Assembly: GCA_015179125.1 (NCBI GenBank)
Contig: WHVA01000446.1
Span: forward strand, 30,869-94,868
Direction of reading: 5' to 3'
Length of the DNA: 64,000 nt
Source of the DNA: Gautieria morchelliformis
Lineage: Eukaryota; Basidiomycota; Agaricomycetes; Gomphales; Gomphaceae
Shown: one piece after another, positions 1 through 8,411 of the stretch
Layout: each line of letters opens with the position of its first letter
How positions within the stretch are numbered: position 1 is the stretch's first letter
Notes under the pieces: model-generated
Seen by the model: only the letters and a program-made list of their open reading frames with translations
What the model was told of the DNA's origin: nothing
Database searches by the model: none
Program-made: the position numbers and the translations under genes

Positions 1-621
1 GGTTGCGCCCCCAATGAACTATCGTCCTAGGTATTTCGGAAATGAGTCGGAAGTCGGAAAGTACTGAACCAAAGGTTTGGTCGGAACTTGTGTCGGAACT
101 GAGGCGGAAAGCGGAAGACGGAGAGACTGAGATCTTGCTAGACTCGCTGTGCTAAGAACAGGAGATAGAGCGAAGGAAATCAAGTATCGAAGGTGATTAT
201 CTGATTGCAGAATAACAGACATACATGAGGGGGTTTTATACAAAGCGCAGAGCAACAAGTAATGGTGTTGTACTAAACAAATTCCGGAGGAAGCGGAAGT
301 CGAGTACAATGTGTGGGAACTAACTAATTGGGAACAATGGGACTACAAGGGGGGTTCAGGGTAAGGTAGAACAATGGCAAAGAACAAGGGGTCGGGAAAA
401 CATATCTGACAACGAACTACAAGGGTGACCGGATGTGTGGTTTTGATGGATGGCGAGGTGGGTCCGGTGGGTCCGAGTAATAGAGTCGAAAGAACAAGGG
501 AAATGTACAAGGGGCGGAATGTCGGAAATGTCGGAGGGGCGGAACGTGTGGCGGAACTATTGGAGAGGCGGAATGTATGGCGGAACTGAGGGTCGGAAGT
601 CGGAAATGAACGGTCGTAACA
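1..621 (-). repeat. 3' LTR of gypsy-1
   Basis: Direct repeat of 7308-7928, 621 bp, apparently identical. On the minus strand it opens TGTTACGACC, right after a polypurine run. The start at base 1 is set by the window, so a few outer bases could be missing. CGGAA pentamers are dense here: I count eight between 481 and 612. Confidence 0.93.
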
Positions 622-624
622 GTA

Positions 625-634
625 TCTCCCTTCT
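625..634 (-). other. polypurine tract of gypsy-1
   Basis: The minus strand reads AGAAGGGAGA three bases before the LTR start (TGTTACG). This is the expected site for plus-strand DNA priming in a Ty3/gypsy element. It fixes element orientation and the LTR boundary at 621. Confidence 0.7.
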
Positions 635-697
635 AAGGTCGAGCCCCGCGAGACCACAAGTCGGAATCACGTGACCTGTGAACAAACGCGTCGGAGT

Positions 698-744
698 TTG
701 AAATATAGGCGGGAAACAAGACGCGTCTTCTTGCTTAATCCATC
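698..744 (+). promoter_or_regulatory. putative promoter of the antisense ORF
   Basis: An AT-rich TATA-like stretch (GAAATATAGG, about 700-709) sits some 35-45 bases upstream of the ATG at 745 in otherwise GC-rich sequence. The interval lies between pol and the 3' LTR, so it would drive transcription convergent to gag-pol. Core promoter identity is inferred only from position and base composition. Confidence 0.35.
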
Positions 745-1965
745 ATGAGCTCTTCAGTCGATTTCTCCAAAATGTCCAGTGCTGAGATGAAGCAGCACTT
801 TGCTGATATTCTTGCGCAGAAGGAACTGGCCGAGAAGCGCGAGGCCGAGGAAGTTGCGCGGAAAGAGAGGGAGCGGCTGGAGGAGGAGCGCAAGGAGAAA
901 GAGCGCATGGAACTGGAGCGTCGGGAACAGGAGCGGAAGGAGAAGGAGGAGCGGGACCGTAAGCGTCGCGAGGAGGAGTCGCGCGCCCGTGAGGAACAAC
1001 GGAAACGGGATGCGGCCGAAAAGGCTGCGGAAGAAAAGGCCGTGGCGGAAAAGGCAGGGAAGTTCCGGGTGAGTCGGAAATGTCGTGGGGAGGTTCCGGA
1101 GCTCACAGGGAACTGCCAGAGAGTTGCCGATTCCGAGGGGGAGTCGGAAGCGGAAAGCACGCCGACTCCAGAGGGCAAGGGGAAGCAGAAAGAAAGTGCT
1201 CCCATGCCGAACGTAGTTGAGGAGCGGAAACGGAGGGCGGACGAGTTCCAGCAGGCTCGGAAAGAGAAGCTGGCTCGGATACTGGAGTTGCGAGAGCTGG
1301 GGCCGGAAAATCCTGCGACCCGGAAAAGGAAAACCAGGGACGGTGAGGAGGAGAAGGCCCCTTGCGATACGTGCGAGGTCAAGGGCCTGGAGTGCGTGTG
1401 GTCGGAAAATCCGCGGGAGACGGCCTGCGAACGGTGCCGGGACAAGAAGTGCCGTTGCGTGGTGGATGGGTGTGCCGCGAGGGTGGAGCGGAAACGGCGC
1501 AGGGTTGAGACCGAGGGGCCTGAAACCCCTAAGTCAAAACCGGGACCAAGCGGGAAGAAGGCGGAAGGATTTCCGGTGACCGGGACATCCGAGGCAGCGG
1601 TGCTGAACCGCTTCAGCATGGCGTCTCCGCTGCTAGACATCGCGGAGTCGCTGAGGGGGATCCGGAAAACCCAACGCGGGATCCGGAAGCTGCTGACGGA
1701 TATGGCGGTGGTTCAGGAACAGCAGTTGCTGTCGTTCCAGAACCAGATGACCGTCATGTCGGCGGTCCTGGAGCAGTTCAAGCGCGAGTACCGGTGGCGG
1801 AACGAGATGGTCCGGGAAAGGATGGAACCACGGGTGCAGGAGGAGAACGGGGCGGAAACGAGGGAACGGGTAGACACGGAGTTGGTGGTCGTCGAGGTAG
1901 GAGGGTCGGAAAAGGATCCGGAAGCGGAAATGGAGGTCGAGGCGGAGACCATGAGGGAGGAGTAG
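745..1965 (+). CDS. antisense accessory ORF: coiled coil plus Zn(II)2Cys6-like protein
   Basis: A 406-residue ORF on the strand opposite gag-pol, lying between the integrase/chromodomain end and the 3' LTR. Residues about 15-100 are a long Glu/Lys/Arg-rich coiled coil. Residues 207-238 hold six cysteines spaced C-X2-C-X6-C-X10-C-X2-C-X6-C, which fits the fungal Zn(II)2Cys6 binuclear cluster pattern, followed by a basic run (RVERKRRR). A second amphipathic, Gln/Arg-rich stretch lies near 310-370 and the C-terminus is acidic (EAEMEVEAETMREE). Zn2Cys6 proteins of fungi bind DNA at CGG triplets, usually as coiled-coil dimers. Inference: a DNA-binding protein carried by the retrotransposon. The cluster lacks the usual lysines of the first loop, so a non-DNA-binding zinc role is possible. 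The ATG at 745 is the first in frame after the TATA-like stretch. Confidence 0.7.
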   Translation: MSSSVDFSKMSSAEMKQHFADILAQKELAEKREAEEVARKERERLEEERKEKERMELERREQERKEKEERDRKRREEESRAREEQRKRDAAEKAAEEKAVAEKAGKFRVSRKCRGEVPELTGNCQRVADSEGESEAESTPTPEGKGKQKESAPMPNVVEERKRRADEFQQARKEKLARILELRELGPENPATRKRKTRDGEEEKAPCDTCEVKGLECVWSENPRETACERCRDKKCRCVVDGCAARVERKRRRVETEGPETPKSKPGPSGKKAEGFPVTGTSEAAVLNRFSMASPLLDIAESLRGIRKTQRGIRKLLTDMAVVQEQQLLSFQNQMTVMSAVLEQFKREYRWRNEMVRERMEPRVQEENGAETRERVDTELVVVEVGGSEKDPEAEMEVEAETMREE

Positions 1966-2095
1966 GGTGTCGAGGTGACTTGTAGTATTTTTCTTGAAGT
2001 GTCGGAAATTAGCGTAACGGAAATTCAATCGGATTTTAATAATGACTTGAGAACTGTAAGAAAGCAATGGGTGTCGGAAATGAGGTCGGAATTGA

Positions 2096-5000
2096 CTAGG
2101 GCGCGGAAATGGGGCCAGGCTTATTAGGATATGACTTGTGAAAATCAGAGACGAGGTCAGAGGCGTGATCGAGTTCCGTGGCGGAAATCCATGAAGTTTC
2201 TTCGTCGGTGTTTTCATAGCCTGCCCACTTGACTAGGTACTGGAGTTGGCAGCGGTATCGTCTGTCGAGCTTGGAGTTGAGAATGTCCGAGATTTCATAT
2301 TCCGGTTCTCCGTCAATGACGACTGGCGGAGGCGGAGGTTGTTCTCGATTCGGAATTGTATTCGGAACTGCGGGTTCAAGCATGGAGACATGGAATACCG
2401 GATGTACTGCGCGCATATTGTCAGGAAGTCTGAGGGTGAAAGAACGACTGCCGGCCTTAGCGATGATCTCGTAAGGACCGAGGTATTTCTCAGAGAGTTT
2501 CTTCGAGGGGCGAGTCGTGCGGAAGTTTTCCGCTTTGACAAAGACTTTGTCGCCAATCTCGAATGCCGGTTGCGGAAGGCGTTTCCGATCGGCGGAAGTT
2601 TGGTATCTCTTCTGGGCAGCTGTAATGTTCTCTCGGAGGTGCTGGTGAAGGTCGTCAAGTTCCACAACGAAATCTCGGGCTCTTGCAGAGGCGAGGTCGC
2701 GTTCAGGGTGGATGGCGAGATTCGGGTGGTAGCCCTTGTTGGCGAAAAAGGGTGAAATTCCGGTGGTGGCGGAAGGCGCATTGTTGTAGGCAAATTCCGC
2801 GAGTGGAAGAAGGTCGGACCAATTGCTATGTTGGTAGTTGCAATAGACGCGGAGATACTGCTCAAGGGTCTGATTAGTACGTTCCGTTTGTCCGTCTCCT
2901 TCGGGATGATAACCGGAAGTGAAGTGGAGCTTCATGTCGAGAGCCTTTCTGAGGGTGCGGAAAAAGGATGACACGAATTCGGATCCACGGTCGGAAGTGA
3001 CATGGGAAGGTATTCCGTGCTTGGAAAAGACGTGGAGCACAAAGAGCTGTGCGAGCTGGGCGGAAGTGATGGTGTCGTAAGTCGGAATAAAGATGGACTG
3101 CTTTGTGAGGCGGTCAATGATCACTAGAATGGTATCATAGCCGGATGACTTAGGAAGTTTCTCAATGAAATCCATGGATATCGAATTCCACGGTTGTTCC
3201 GGGATCGGAAGTTGCTTCAGGAGGCCGTAGGGTTTGTGACGTTGAGGCTTGGCTCGCATACAGGTGGTGCATGACTTGCAGTAGTCTTGGACCATCGTGC
3301 GGAGGAGAGGCCAAGTATAGGTGCGTCGGATTATGTCGAGGGTTTTGTTCTGGCCTTGGTGTCCTGAGAGCAGATGATCGTGGCTTTGCTGGAGCACGCG
3401 AAGTCGTAGGTCGTTGGTGTCCGGAACGTAAATCCGGGACTTGTACCGGAGAAATCCGTCGGAATCGAGGGACCATCCAGGACTGGTGGGGTCATCGAGG
3501 TGGGCTGCGGAGGTGGGGTCGGAACGGAGTGCGGAACGGATGTCGGAATGGAGAGACTCGGTGTCCATAATAATTGAGGCGCGGAGTAGCGGAAATTGCA
3601 ATGCTGTGGCACGCAGGGACGATGCCAGTTGCTCAGTGGAGAATACTGGGCGGAAATTGTGCGGATTAACGCTGGCATAGTCGCTAGTTCCCTCTTTTGG
3701 GTAGACGTCCCAACGTCTGGTGAGCGCGTCGGGTTTTGCTCCGAGCTTTCCGGGGCGGAAACGGATTACCATGTTGAACTGTGAGAGATATTCAGACCAG
3801 CGGACTTGACGGCGAGTCAAAATCTTAGTGGTTGCAAAATACTCAAGGTTCTTATGATCCGTTACAACGTCGATGGGATAAGTTGGACCTTCGAGGTAGT
3901 GTCTCCAAATTTTGAAGGCTTCGAAAATCGCAAGTAGTTCCTTATCGTGGACGTCGTAGTTGAGTTCCGGGGCGGAAAAGGTGCGGGAATGAAAGGCGAT
4001 CGGATGAATTTCTCCGTCGTCGGGTGAAATGATGGAAAGAATGGCGGCTAGCGCGTAGTCAGAAGCGTCGGTTTCGAGTACAAGTTGGGCATCAGGAATC
4101 CAGAAACCGAGTATGGGAGCCGTGGTGAAGGCCGATTTGAGAGCTTCAAATGCGGAACGGCATTCCGGAGTGAAATTCCATGGGGCACCCTTCCTGGTGA
4201 GACGCGTGAGCGGAACAGTAATGTTGGAAAAATTATAAATGAAACGCCGGTAAAAGTTGGCGAAGCCAAGGAAAGACTGCACATCCTTAACACGTCGGGG
4301 TTCCGGCCATTCTTGAATTGCCTTGACCTTGTCCTCTGCCATGGTAAGACCTGTTGGAGAGAGGATGTAGCCGAGGTATTCGACCGTGTCGCGATGCCAT
4401 TCACATTTCTCTGCTTTTGCGTAGAGATGGTGTTTGCGTAGACGGCGGAGTACTTCGCGGACATGTTCCCGATGTTTTTCCGGTGTGTCGGAATAGATGA
4501 GGATGTCGTCAATGTAGACTAGGACGCATACGTCGAGGAGGTCGGAAAATACGTCGTTCATGAATCGCTGAAAAGCGGCGGGAGCGTTGGTTAGACCAAA
4601 AGGCATGACAGTCCACTCAAAAGCACCGTAGCGGGTGCGGAAGGTGGTTTTCCACTCGTCACCTTCCCGGATGCGGACAAGGTGATAAGCGTGCCGGAGG
4701 TCAATTTTGGTGTAGATCTTCGCCCTGCGGGGAGTGTCGAGTAAGTCGGAAATGCGCGGAAGCGGATATTTGTCCTTTTTAGTGAGGGCATTGAGTCCGC
4801 GGAAATCGACGCAAAGGCGGAGAGATCCATCCTTCTTCTTGACGAAGAGGATCGGAGCGCCGTGCGGAGACAGCGAAGGGCGGATAAAGCCCATGTTGAG
4901 ATGTTCATCGACGAACTCTCGGAGAGTTAGGAGTTCACTTTGCGAAAGGGAGTAGATCGGTCCAAGGGGCGGAGATGCTCCTTCTTCCAAATCTATCTTC

Positions 5001-5509
5001 AGGTCGTAAGGTCGATGTTCAGCTGGTTTATCGGCTTTGGCCTTGTTGAACACATCCGGGAAGTCACGATATTCTTCCGGAACTGAGCTCATGTCGACCG
5101 GAGCGGAAGTCGAGGCGGAACGAGCCTTGACTGAAGCCGAATCGGAGAGGTGAAGCTGGAAAACGGTCGTATCATCTTGCCGTTGCAATACGCGGAAAGC
5201 GGTGGCGGAAACGAGCGCAATTCGAGGAGCTTCGAGGGACGGAGGTGCTAAAGCGGGACCGGAGTGCGGAACTGAATCCACGAGCGGAGATGCAGAAGAG
5301 GCCTGAGCCATCTTTGCGGACGACGTCGGAATAGACGGAAGTTGATCCGGGGTACGGAACTGTATTTGACCCAATGCCCAGTTAATCGACGGATTATATC
5401 GGGTGAGCCAATTGTGTCCTAGTACAACGGAACAGCTAGCATCTAGCGGAGTAACGTAAAACGTAACTTCATGGTTGTCCCCAGTAGCGAAACGGATAGA
5501 CAGATCCAC
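2096..5509 (-). CDS. pol: gypsy-1 pol: protease C-part, RT, RNase H, integrase, chromodomain
   Basis: An open frame of 1137 codons without internal stops. Order of domains by residue: C-terminal half of the aspartic protease (VVLGHNWL near 28-35), reverse transcriptase about 160-340 with the catalytic YIDD at 332-335, RNase H from about 478 (ETDASDYALA), integrase zinc finger about 710-750 (two His, two Cys), integrase core with Asp near 780, Asp near 840 (SDRG) and Glu near 876 (QTERT), and a C-terminal chromodomain about 1070-1125 (EISDIL ... YLVKWAGY). The chromodomain marks the chromovirus branch. The start at 5509 is only the first Met of this frame. The true polyprotein enters from the protease frame upstream, where a one-base frame change separates them near 5550-5570. 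All catalytic residues appear present, so apart from that shift the enzyme looks intact. Confidence 0.95.
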   Translation of the reverse strand: MDLSIRFATGDNHEVTFYVTPLDASCSVVLGHNWLTRYNPSINWALGQIQFRTPDQLPSIPTSSAKMAQASSASPLVDSVPHSGPALAPPSLEAPRIALVSATAFRVLQRQDDTTVFQLHLSDSASVKARSASTSAPVDMSSVPEEYRDFPDVFNKAKADKPAEHRPYDLKIDLEEGASPPLGPIYSLSQSELLTLREFVDEHLNMGFIRPSLSPHGAPILFVKKKDGSLRLCVDFRGLNALTKKDKYPLPRISDLLDTPRRAKIYTKIDLRHAYHLVRIREGDEWKTTFRTRYGAFEWTVMPFGLTNAPAAFQRFMNDVFSDLLDVCVLVYIDDILIYSDTPEKHREHVREVLRRLRKHHLYAKAEKCEWHRDTVEYLGYILSPTGLTMAEDKVKAIQEWPEPRRVKDVQSFLGFANFYRRFIYNFSNITVPLTRLTRKGAPWNFTPECRSAFEALKSAFTTAPILGFWIPDAQLVLETDASDYALAAILSIISPDDGEIHPIAFHSRTFSAPELNYDVHDKELLAIFEAFKIWRHYLEGPTYPIDVVTDHKNLEYFATTKILTRRQVRWSEYLSQFNMVIRFRPGKLGAKPDALTRRWDVYPKEGTSDYASVNPHNFRPVFSTEQLASSLRATALQFPLLRASIIMDTESLHSDIRSALRSDPTSAAHLDDPTSPGWSLDSDGFLRYKSRIYVPDTNDLRLRVLQQSHDHLLSGHQGQNKTLDIIRRTYTWPLLRTMVQDYCKSCTTCMRAKPQRHKPYGLLKQLPIPEQPWNSISMDFIEKLPKSSGYDTILVIIDRLTKQSIFIPTYDTITSAQLAQLFVLHVFSKHGIPSHVTSDRGSEFVSSFFRTLRKALDMKLHFTSGYHPEGDGQTERTNQTLEQYLRVYCNYQHSNWSDLLPLAEFAYNNAPSATTGISPFFANKGYHPNLAIHPERDLASARARDFVVELDDLHQHLRENITAAQKRYQTSADRKRLPQPAFEIGDKVFVKAENFRTTRPSKKLSEKYLGPYEIIAKAGSRSFTLRLPDNMRAVHPVFHVSMLEPAVPNTIPNREQPPPPPVVIDGEPEYEISDILNSKLDRRYRCQLQYLVKWAGYENTDEETSWISATELDHASDLVSDFHKSYPNKPGPISAP

Positions 5510-5783
5510 AACTTGGGAAATTCCCGTGTTGGAAGACCCGTCGAAAAGGCGGAGCGGAATAGCGGAAGTTTATGTTTCAAAACAAAGTCGGAATCGAGGA
5601 AACAATGAGTCGAACCGGAGTCGACCAATGCTGTAAACGGGGGTGCGGAAATGGTGTCGGAAGTGAGCGGAACAGAGAGAGAGTCGGAGGACGAAAGAGC
5701 GGATGCGTTGAGTTTAACCTCGTTTGTCGCACGAATGGGGTCAACACAGCCCTCAGCTCGTGCGGAGGCCGGAGGACTGCTGA
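5443..5783 (-). pseudogene. gypsy-1 protease segment in its own frame
   Basis: Between the gag stop and the pol frame, a third frame encodes the N-terminal part of a retropepsin-type aspartic protease with the active-site motif LVDSGSTHCFLD near 5590-5630. It is entered from gag by a -1 shift at the slippery heptamer beside the gag stop. Around 5550-5570 the protein sense (LRLFDGSSNTGIS, then VVDLSIRFATG) moves to the pol frame, which again needs a -1 change. No canonical slippery heptamer is visible at that second point, so I read it as a one-base deletion in this copy or a sequencing error rather than a programmed event. Confidence 0.75.
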
Positions 5784-5795
5784 CTATTTTTTTGA
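5784..5795 (-). promoter_or_regulatory. -1 ribosomal frameshift site at the gag stop
   Basis: On the minus strand gag ends TCA AAA AAA TAG, giving the heptamer A AAA AAA directly before the stop codon. Slipping back one base continues as ATA GTC AGC AGT CCT, the same frame as the protease motif LVDSGSTH. The register agreement is exact by coordinate arithmetic. Downstream pairing was not evaluated. Confidence 0.65.
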
Positions 5796-7214
5796 ATCCG
5801 CAGCGGGAACCGCTTCGGATTTCTCTTCCGTCTTTGCTGCGCGGCCCTTGGCCTTAGCAGCGGAGGCGGAAGCGCGAGTGCAGTCGCGAGCGACGTGGCC
5901 TCCTTTGCCGCAGAAGAGGCAAAGGTTGTTGTCCATGCGACGCTGGTGTTCTACAGGGGTTAGTTTTCCGTCCTTTCCAAGTTTGTCGGAAAGATCCGGG
6001 GTGCTCTTCCGGGCGTTGGTGTTAGAACCAGAGGCCTGGTTGTTCCGAGGGGTGTTGTTGTTGTTCCGGTTGCCGGAATTGGATCCGGAACTGTTGTTGC
6101 TGTTGTTGTTTCCGGAGTTGGTGTTTCCGGAATTAGTCTTCTTCTTGTCTTTATCAGACTTCTTGTCGGAAGACTTGTCGTTCTTGCTCTGGGTGGAAGT
6201 TTCGCGAGCGATCTCGGAATGTCTTTCCCAGTAGCGTGAATCGATGGACTGAGCGAGGTTGCGGAGGTCGGTAAGGGTGGCGGGTTTTCCGACGCGGGCA
6301 ATTTCATCCTTGATGCGGGATGGCAAGCCCATATAAAACTGGCGTCGGAGTGCGGCTTCTCCCCATTGGACTCGAGGAGCGAGCTGCTGAAACGTGACGA
6401 TATATTTAGCTATCTTATGAGTGTCTTTCATGCGAAGCTTATCGAGTTCATTTTCCGCATCGGCTTCCATATCAAATGGTCCGAAGTTGCTGCGTAGTTC
6501 GGAAATGAAATTGGGGTAATCGTCGGCCCAGTCGACGAGAGCGAACGGATCCATGAGGGCGGGCTCGAAGTAGTCGAGAGCCGTGCCTCGGAGATAGGAA
6601 AGGGCATAATTGACCTTTCGTTCGTCGTCGGGAAAGGCGTCGGGACGATCACGGAAGTTGAGTTGAAGCTGGACCAGAAATGGCTGGAGCTTCTTGGGGT
6701 CGGAACCGTCGAACTGATCTGGTTCGCGGACCTTAGTCTTGGGTCGTGGTGGTGCTTGGGCCGGGCGCTGGAGTTGTCCGGCTAGCATGGCGATGGCTTG
6801 TGCAAGATCCGGAACTGGCGCGGGCGGAACTGGGTTGGCGGGAATCTGAGGTGGAATTGGAGGTGGAGGACCGCCGGGAGGACCGCCTGGGGGACCGCCG
6901 GGTGGGCTGCCATGAGGGCCGCCTGGAGGTGGTCCTGGTGGAGGTGGTGGTGGTGGAGCTGGGCGTCGGAATGACGCTGCTGTTTGTTCGCCGCTGCTAC
7001 TCGTCGAATTCCCGTCGTAGTCGGGATTGTCGTCGGGATTAGCGTCGGGAACTTCTTCGAATCGTTGCGGAAAAGCATCGGAAAGCTCATCGTCGGCACG
7101 AGAGCTGCTGGAGGGTTCCGCGTGCCTTGGTGCTGCGGATCTAAGATTGCCAAAATAAGAGAGAGCTTCGACAGCTCCTGCTCGAGCTGAAGTAGCTGTG
7201 GTACGAGGAGGCAT
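5784..7214 (-). CDS. gag: gypsy-1 gag
   Basis: 476 codons. The N-terminal third has a low-complexity proline/glycine stretch (about residues 85-130), followed by a retrotransposon-gag capsid region around residues 160-310 (FLVQLQLNFRDRP ... ALSYLRGTALDYFEPAL). An Asn/Ser/Gly-rich linker follows at about 350-400. Near residue 436 is a CCHC zinc knuckle, CLFCGKGGHVARDC, with spacing C-X2-C-X4-H-X4-C, which packages the element RNA in this family. The start Met at 7214 lies 94 bases inside the 5' LTR boundary, a usual distance. Translation of the following protease-pol needs the slippery site at its stop. Confidence 0.93.
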   Translation of the reverse strand: MPPRTTATSARAGAVEALSYFGNLRSAAPRHAEPSSSSRADDELSDAFPQRFEEVPDANPDDNPDYDGNSTSSSGEQTAASFRRPAPPPPPPPGPPPGGPHGSPPGGPPGGPPGGPPPPIPPQIPANPVPPAPVPDLAQAIAMLAGQLQRPAQAPPRPKTKVREPDQFDGSDPKKLQPFLVQLQLNFRDRPDAFPDDERKVNYALSYLRGTALDYFEPALMDPFALVDWADDYPNFISELRSNFGPFDMEADAENELDKLRMKDTHKIAKYIVTFQQLAPRVQWGEAALRRQFYMGLPSRIKDEIARVGKPATLTDLRNLAQSIDSRYWERHSEIARETSTQSKNDKSSDKKSDKDKKKTNSGNTNSGNNNSNNSSGSNSGNRNNNNTPRNNQASGSNTNARKSTPDLSDKLGKDGKLTPVEHQRRMDNNLCLFCGKGGHVARDCTRASASAAKAKGRAAKTEEKSEAVPAADSKK

Positions 7215-7307
7215 AGTGATAGTTATCGGGTGGGAATCAGATAATACTGTTACGTATCGAGATTTCCACTAAGTCGGAACTGGAAAGGACAGCGGCTTCA
7301 ACTTATA

Positions 7308-7928
7308 GGTTGCGCCCCCAATGAACTATCGTCCTAGGTATTTCGGAAATGAGTCGGAAGTCGGAAAGTACTGAACCAAAGGTTTGGTCGGAACTTGTGT
7401 CGGAACTGAGGCGGAAAGCGGAAGACGGAGAGACTGAGATCTTGCTAGACTCGCTGTGCTAAGAACAGGAGATAGAGCGAAGGAAATCAAGTATCGAAGG
7501 TGATTATCTGATTGCAGAATAACAGACATACATGAGGGGGTTTTATACAAAGCGCAGAGCAACAAGTAATGGTGTTGTACTAAACAAATTCCGGAGGAAG
7601 CGGAAGTCGAGTACAATGTGTGGGAACTAACTAATTGGGAACAATGGGACTACAAGGGGGGTTCAGGGTAAGGTAGAACAATGGCAAAGAACAAGGGGTC
7701 GGGAAAACATATCTGACAACGAACTACAAGGGTGACCGGATGTGTGGTTTTGATGGATGGCGAGGTGGGTCCGGTGGGTCCGAGTAATAGAGTCGAAAGA
7801 ACAAGGGAAATGTACAAGGGGCGGAATGTCGGAAATGTCGGAGGGGCGGAACGTGTGGCGGAACTATTGGAGAGGCGGAATGTATGGCGGAACTGAGGGT
7901 CGGAAGTCGGAAATGAACGGTCGTAACA
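7308..7928 (-). repeat. 5' LTR of gypsy-1
   Basis: Second copy of the 621-bp LTR, drives transcription leftward. The minus strand begins TGTTACGACC at 7928. The sequence between the LTR and gag (7215-7307) should hold the primer binding site, but I see no clear TGG-type match to a tRNA 3' end, so self-priming or a non-standard primer is possible. Confidence 0.93.
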
Positions 7929-8402
7929 GGTCCGAGAGACGCGGTCCATTCTTGCACCATAGGAACAGTGGCGAGCGGCGAGAGCATGTCTAAAAAAGAT
8001 ATTTCTGTCCATCGGCTCAAGCCCTCACAACTGCAACGTTCTCGCTGGGATAGAGCTCATTTAGTGTCTTGATAATTCAAGCTCTTGGCTGGTTCGATTT
8101 TATTTGCTCGCGAAGGTGTTAGATAAAATCAACGAAAGTGACAAGCTGTTCAAAGCTGGCAGCTTCAAGGAGACCAAGATTTTCTACACTAAGCAGTGAA
8201 AATAGGTTTGACATATCACTAGAGTAGATATATACAAACAGCGGAGCGATTCGTGCCACTGTAAGCTTAGTAGTGTGCTCGTTGTGGCCGTATGTAACGT
8301 TGTGGGCCTTAGGCCCACAGTCAACTATATTACTTAACGGATTCTAGGGTTTGTCCATGGACGTGTCCGCGGACCGGCGCTCCCCATGGCTGGGGCGTTC
8401 TG
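7929..8402. mobile_element. terminal fragment of a hAT-like element, group A
   Basis: The last about 110 bases (8290-8402) resemble the right end of the hAT-like element at 51021-53024: a GTGGG/CCCAC hairpin, then AGGGTTT, GTCCATGGAC and a terminus GTTCTG at 8397-8402, whose complement begins CAGAACG. The eight bases after it, CACAAATC, would be the target duplication, but the other end is not in the window. Between 8095 and 8201 a plus-strand frame (ending DKLFKAGSFKETKIFYTKQ, stop 8199-8201) looks like the tail of an unidentified protein-coding exon. The rest of the stretch holds nothing I recognise. Confidence 0.45.
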
Positions 8403-8411
8403 CACAAATCC

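Larger units (their letters stand above)
1..7928 (-). mobile_element. gypsy-1: near-complete Ty3/gypsy chromovirus
   Basis: LTR retrotransposon read on the minus strand: 5' LTR at the right (7308-7928), gag, protease, reverse transcriptase, RNase H, integrase, chromodomain, polypurine tract, then 3' LTR at the left (1-621). The left LTR starts at the first base of the window, so its outer edge and the target duplication cannot be checked. Both LTRs keep a constant offset of 7307 bases without visible indels, which points to a recent insertion. Odd points are a frame change inside the protease, an extra antisense gene at 745-1965, and a very high density of the pentamer CGGAA on the plus strand. 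The right flank is a hAT-like terminal fragment, so the element may lie within an older DNA transposon. Confidence 0.95.

Noticed and set aside
19-657. ORFs of about 100 codons within the LTRs (also 7326-8012)
   Set aside because: Identical in both LTRs because the LTRs are identical; low-complexity reading of the repeat, no protein signature.
5550-5570. Second programmed frameshift in the protease
   Set aside because: No slippery heptamer or stop-adjacent context; a one-base deletion is simpler.
2096-7214. Numerous plus-strand ORFs opposite gypsy-1 gag-pol
   Set aside because: They are shadows of the minus-strand polyprotein; no domain sense and no start context. Only 745-1965 lies outside pol and has motifs of its own.
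8403-8410. LINE-1 target-site duplication
   Set aside because: CACAAATC left of the poly(T) has no counterpart at the 5' junction near 11863; it fits better as the hAT duplication.
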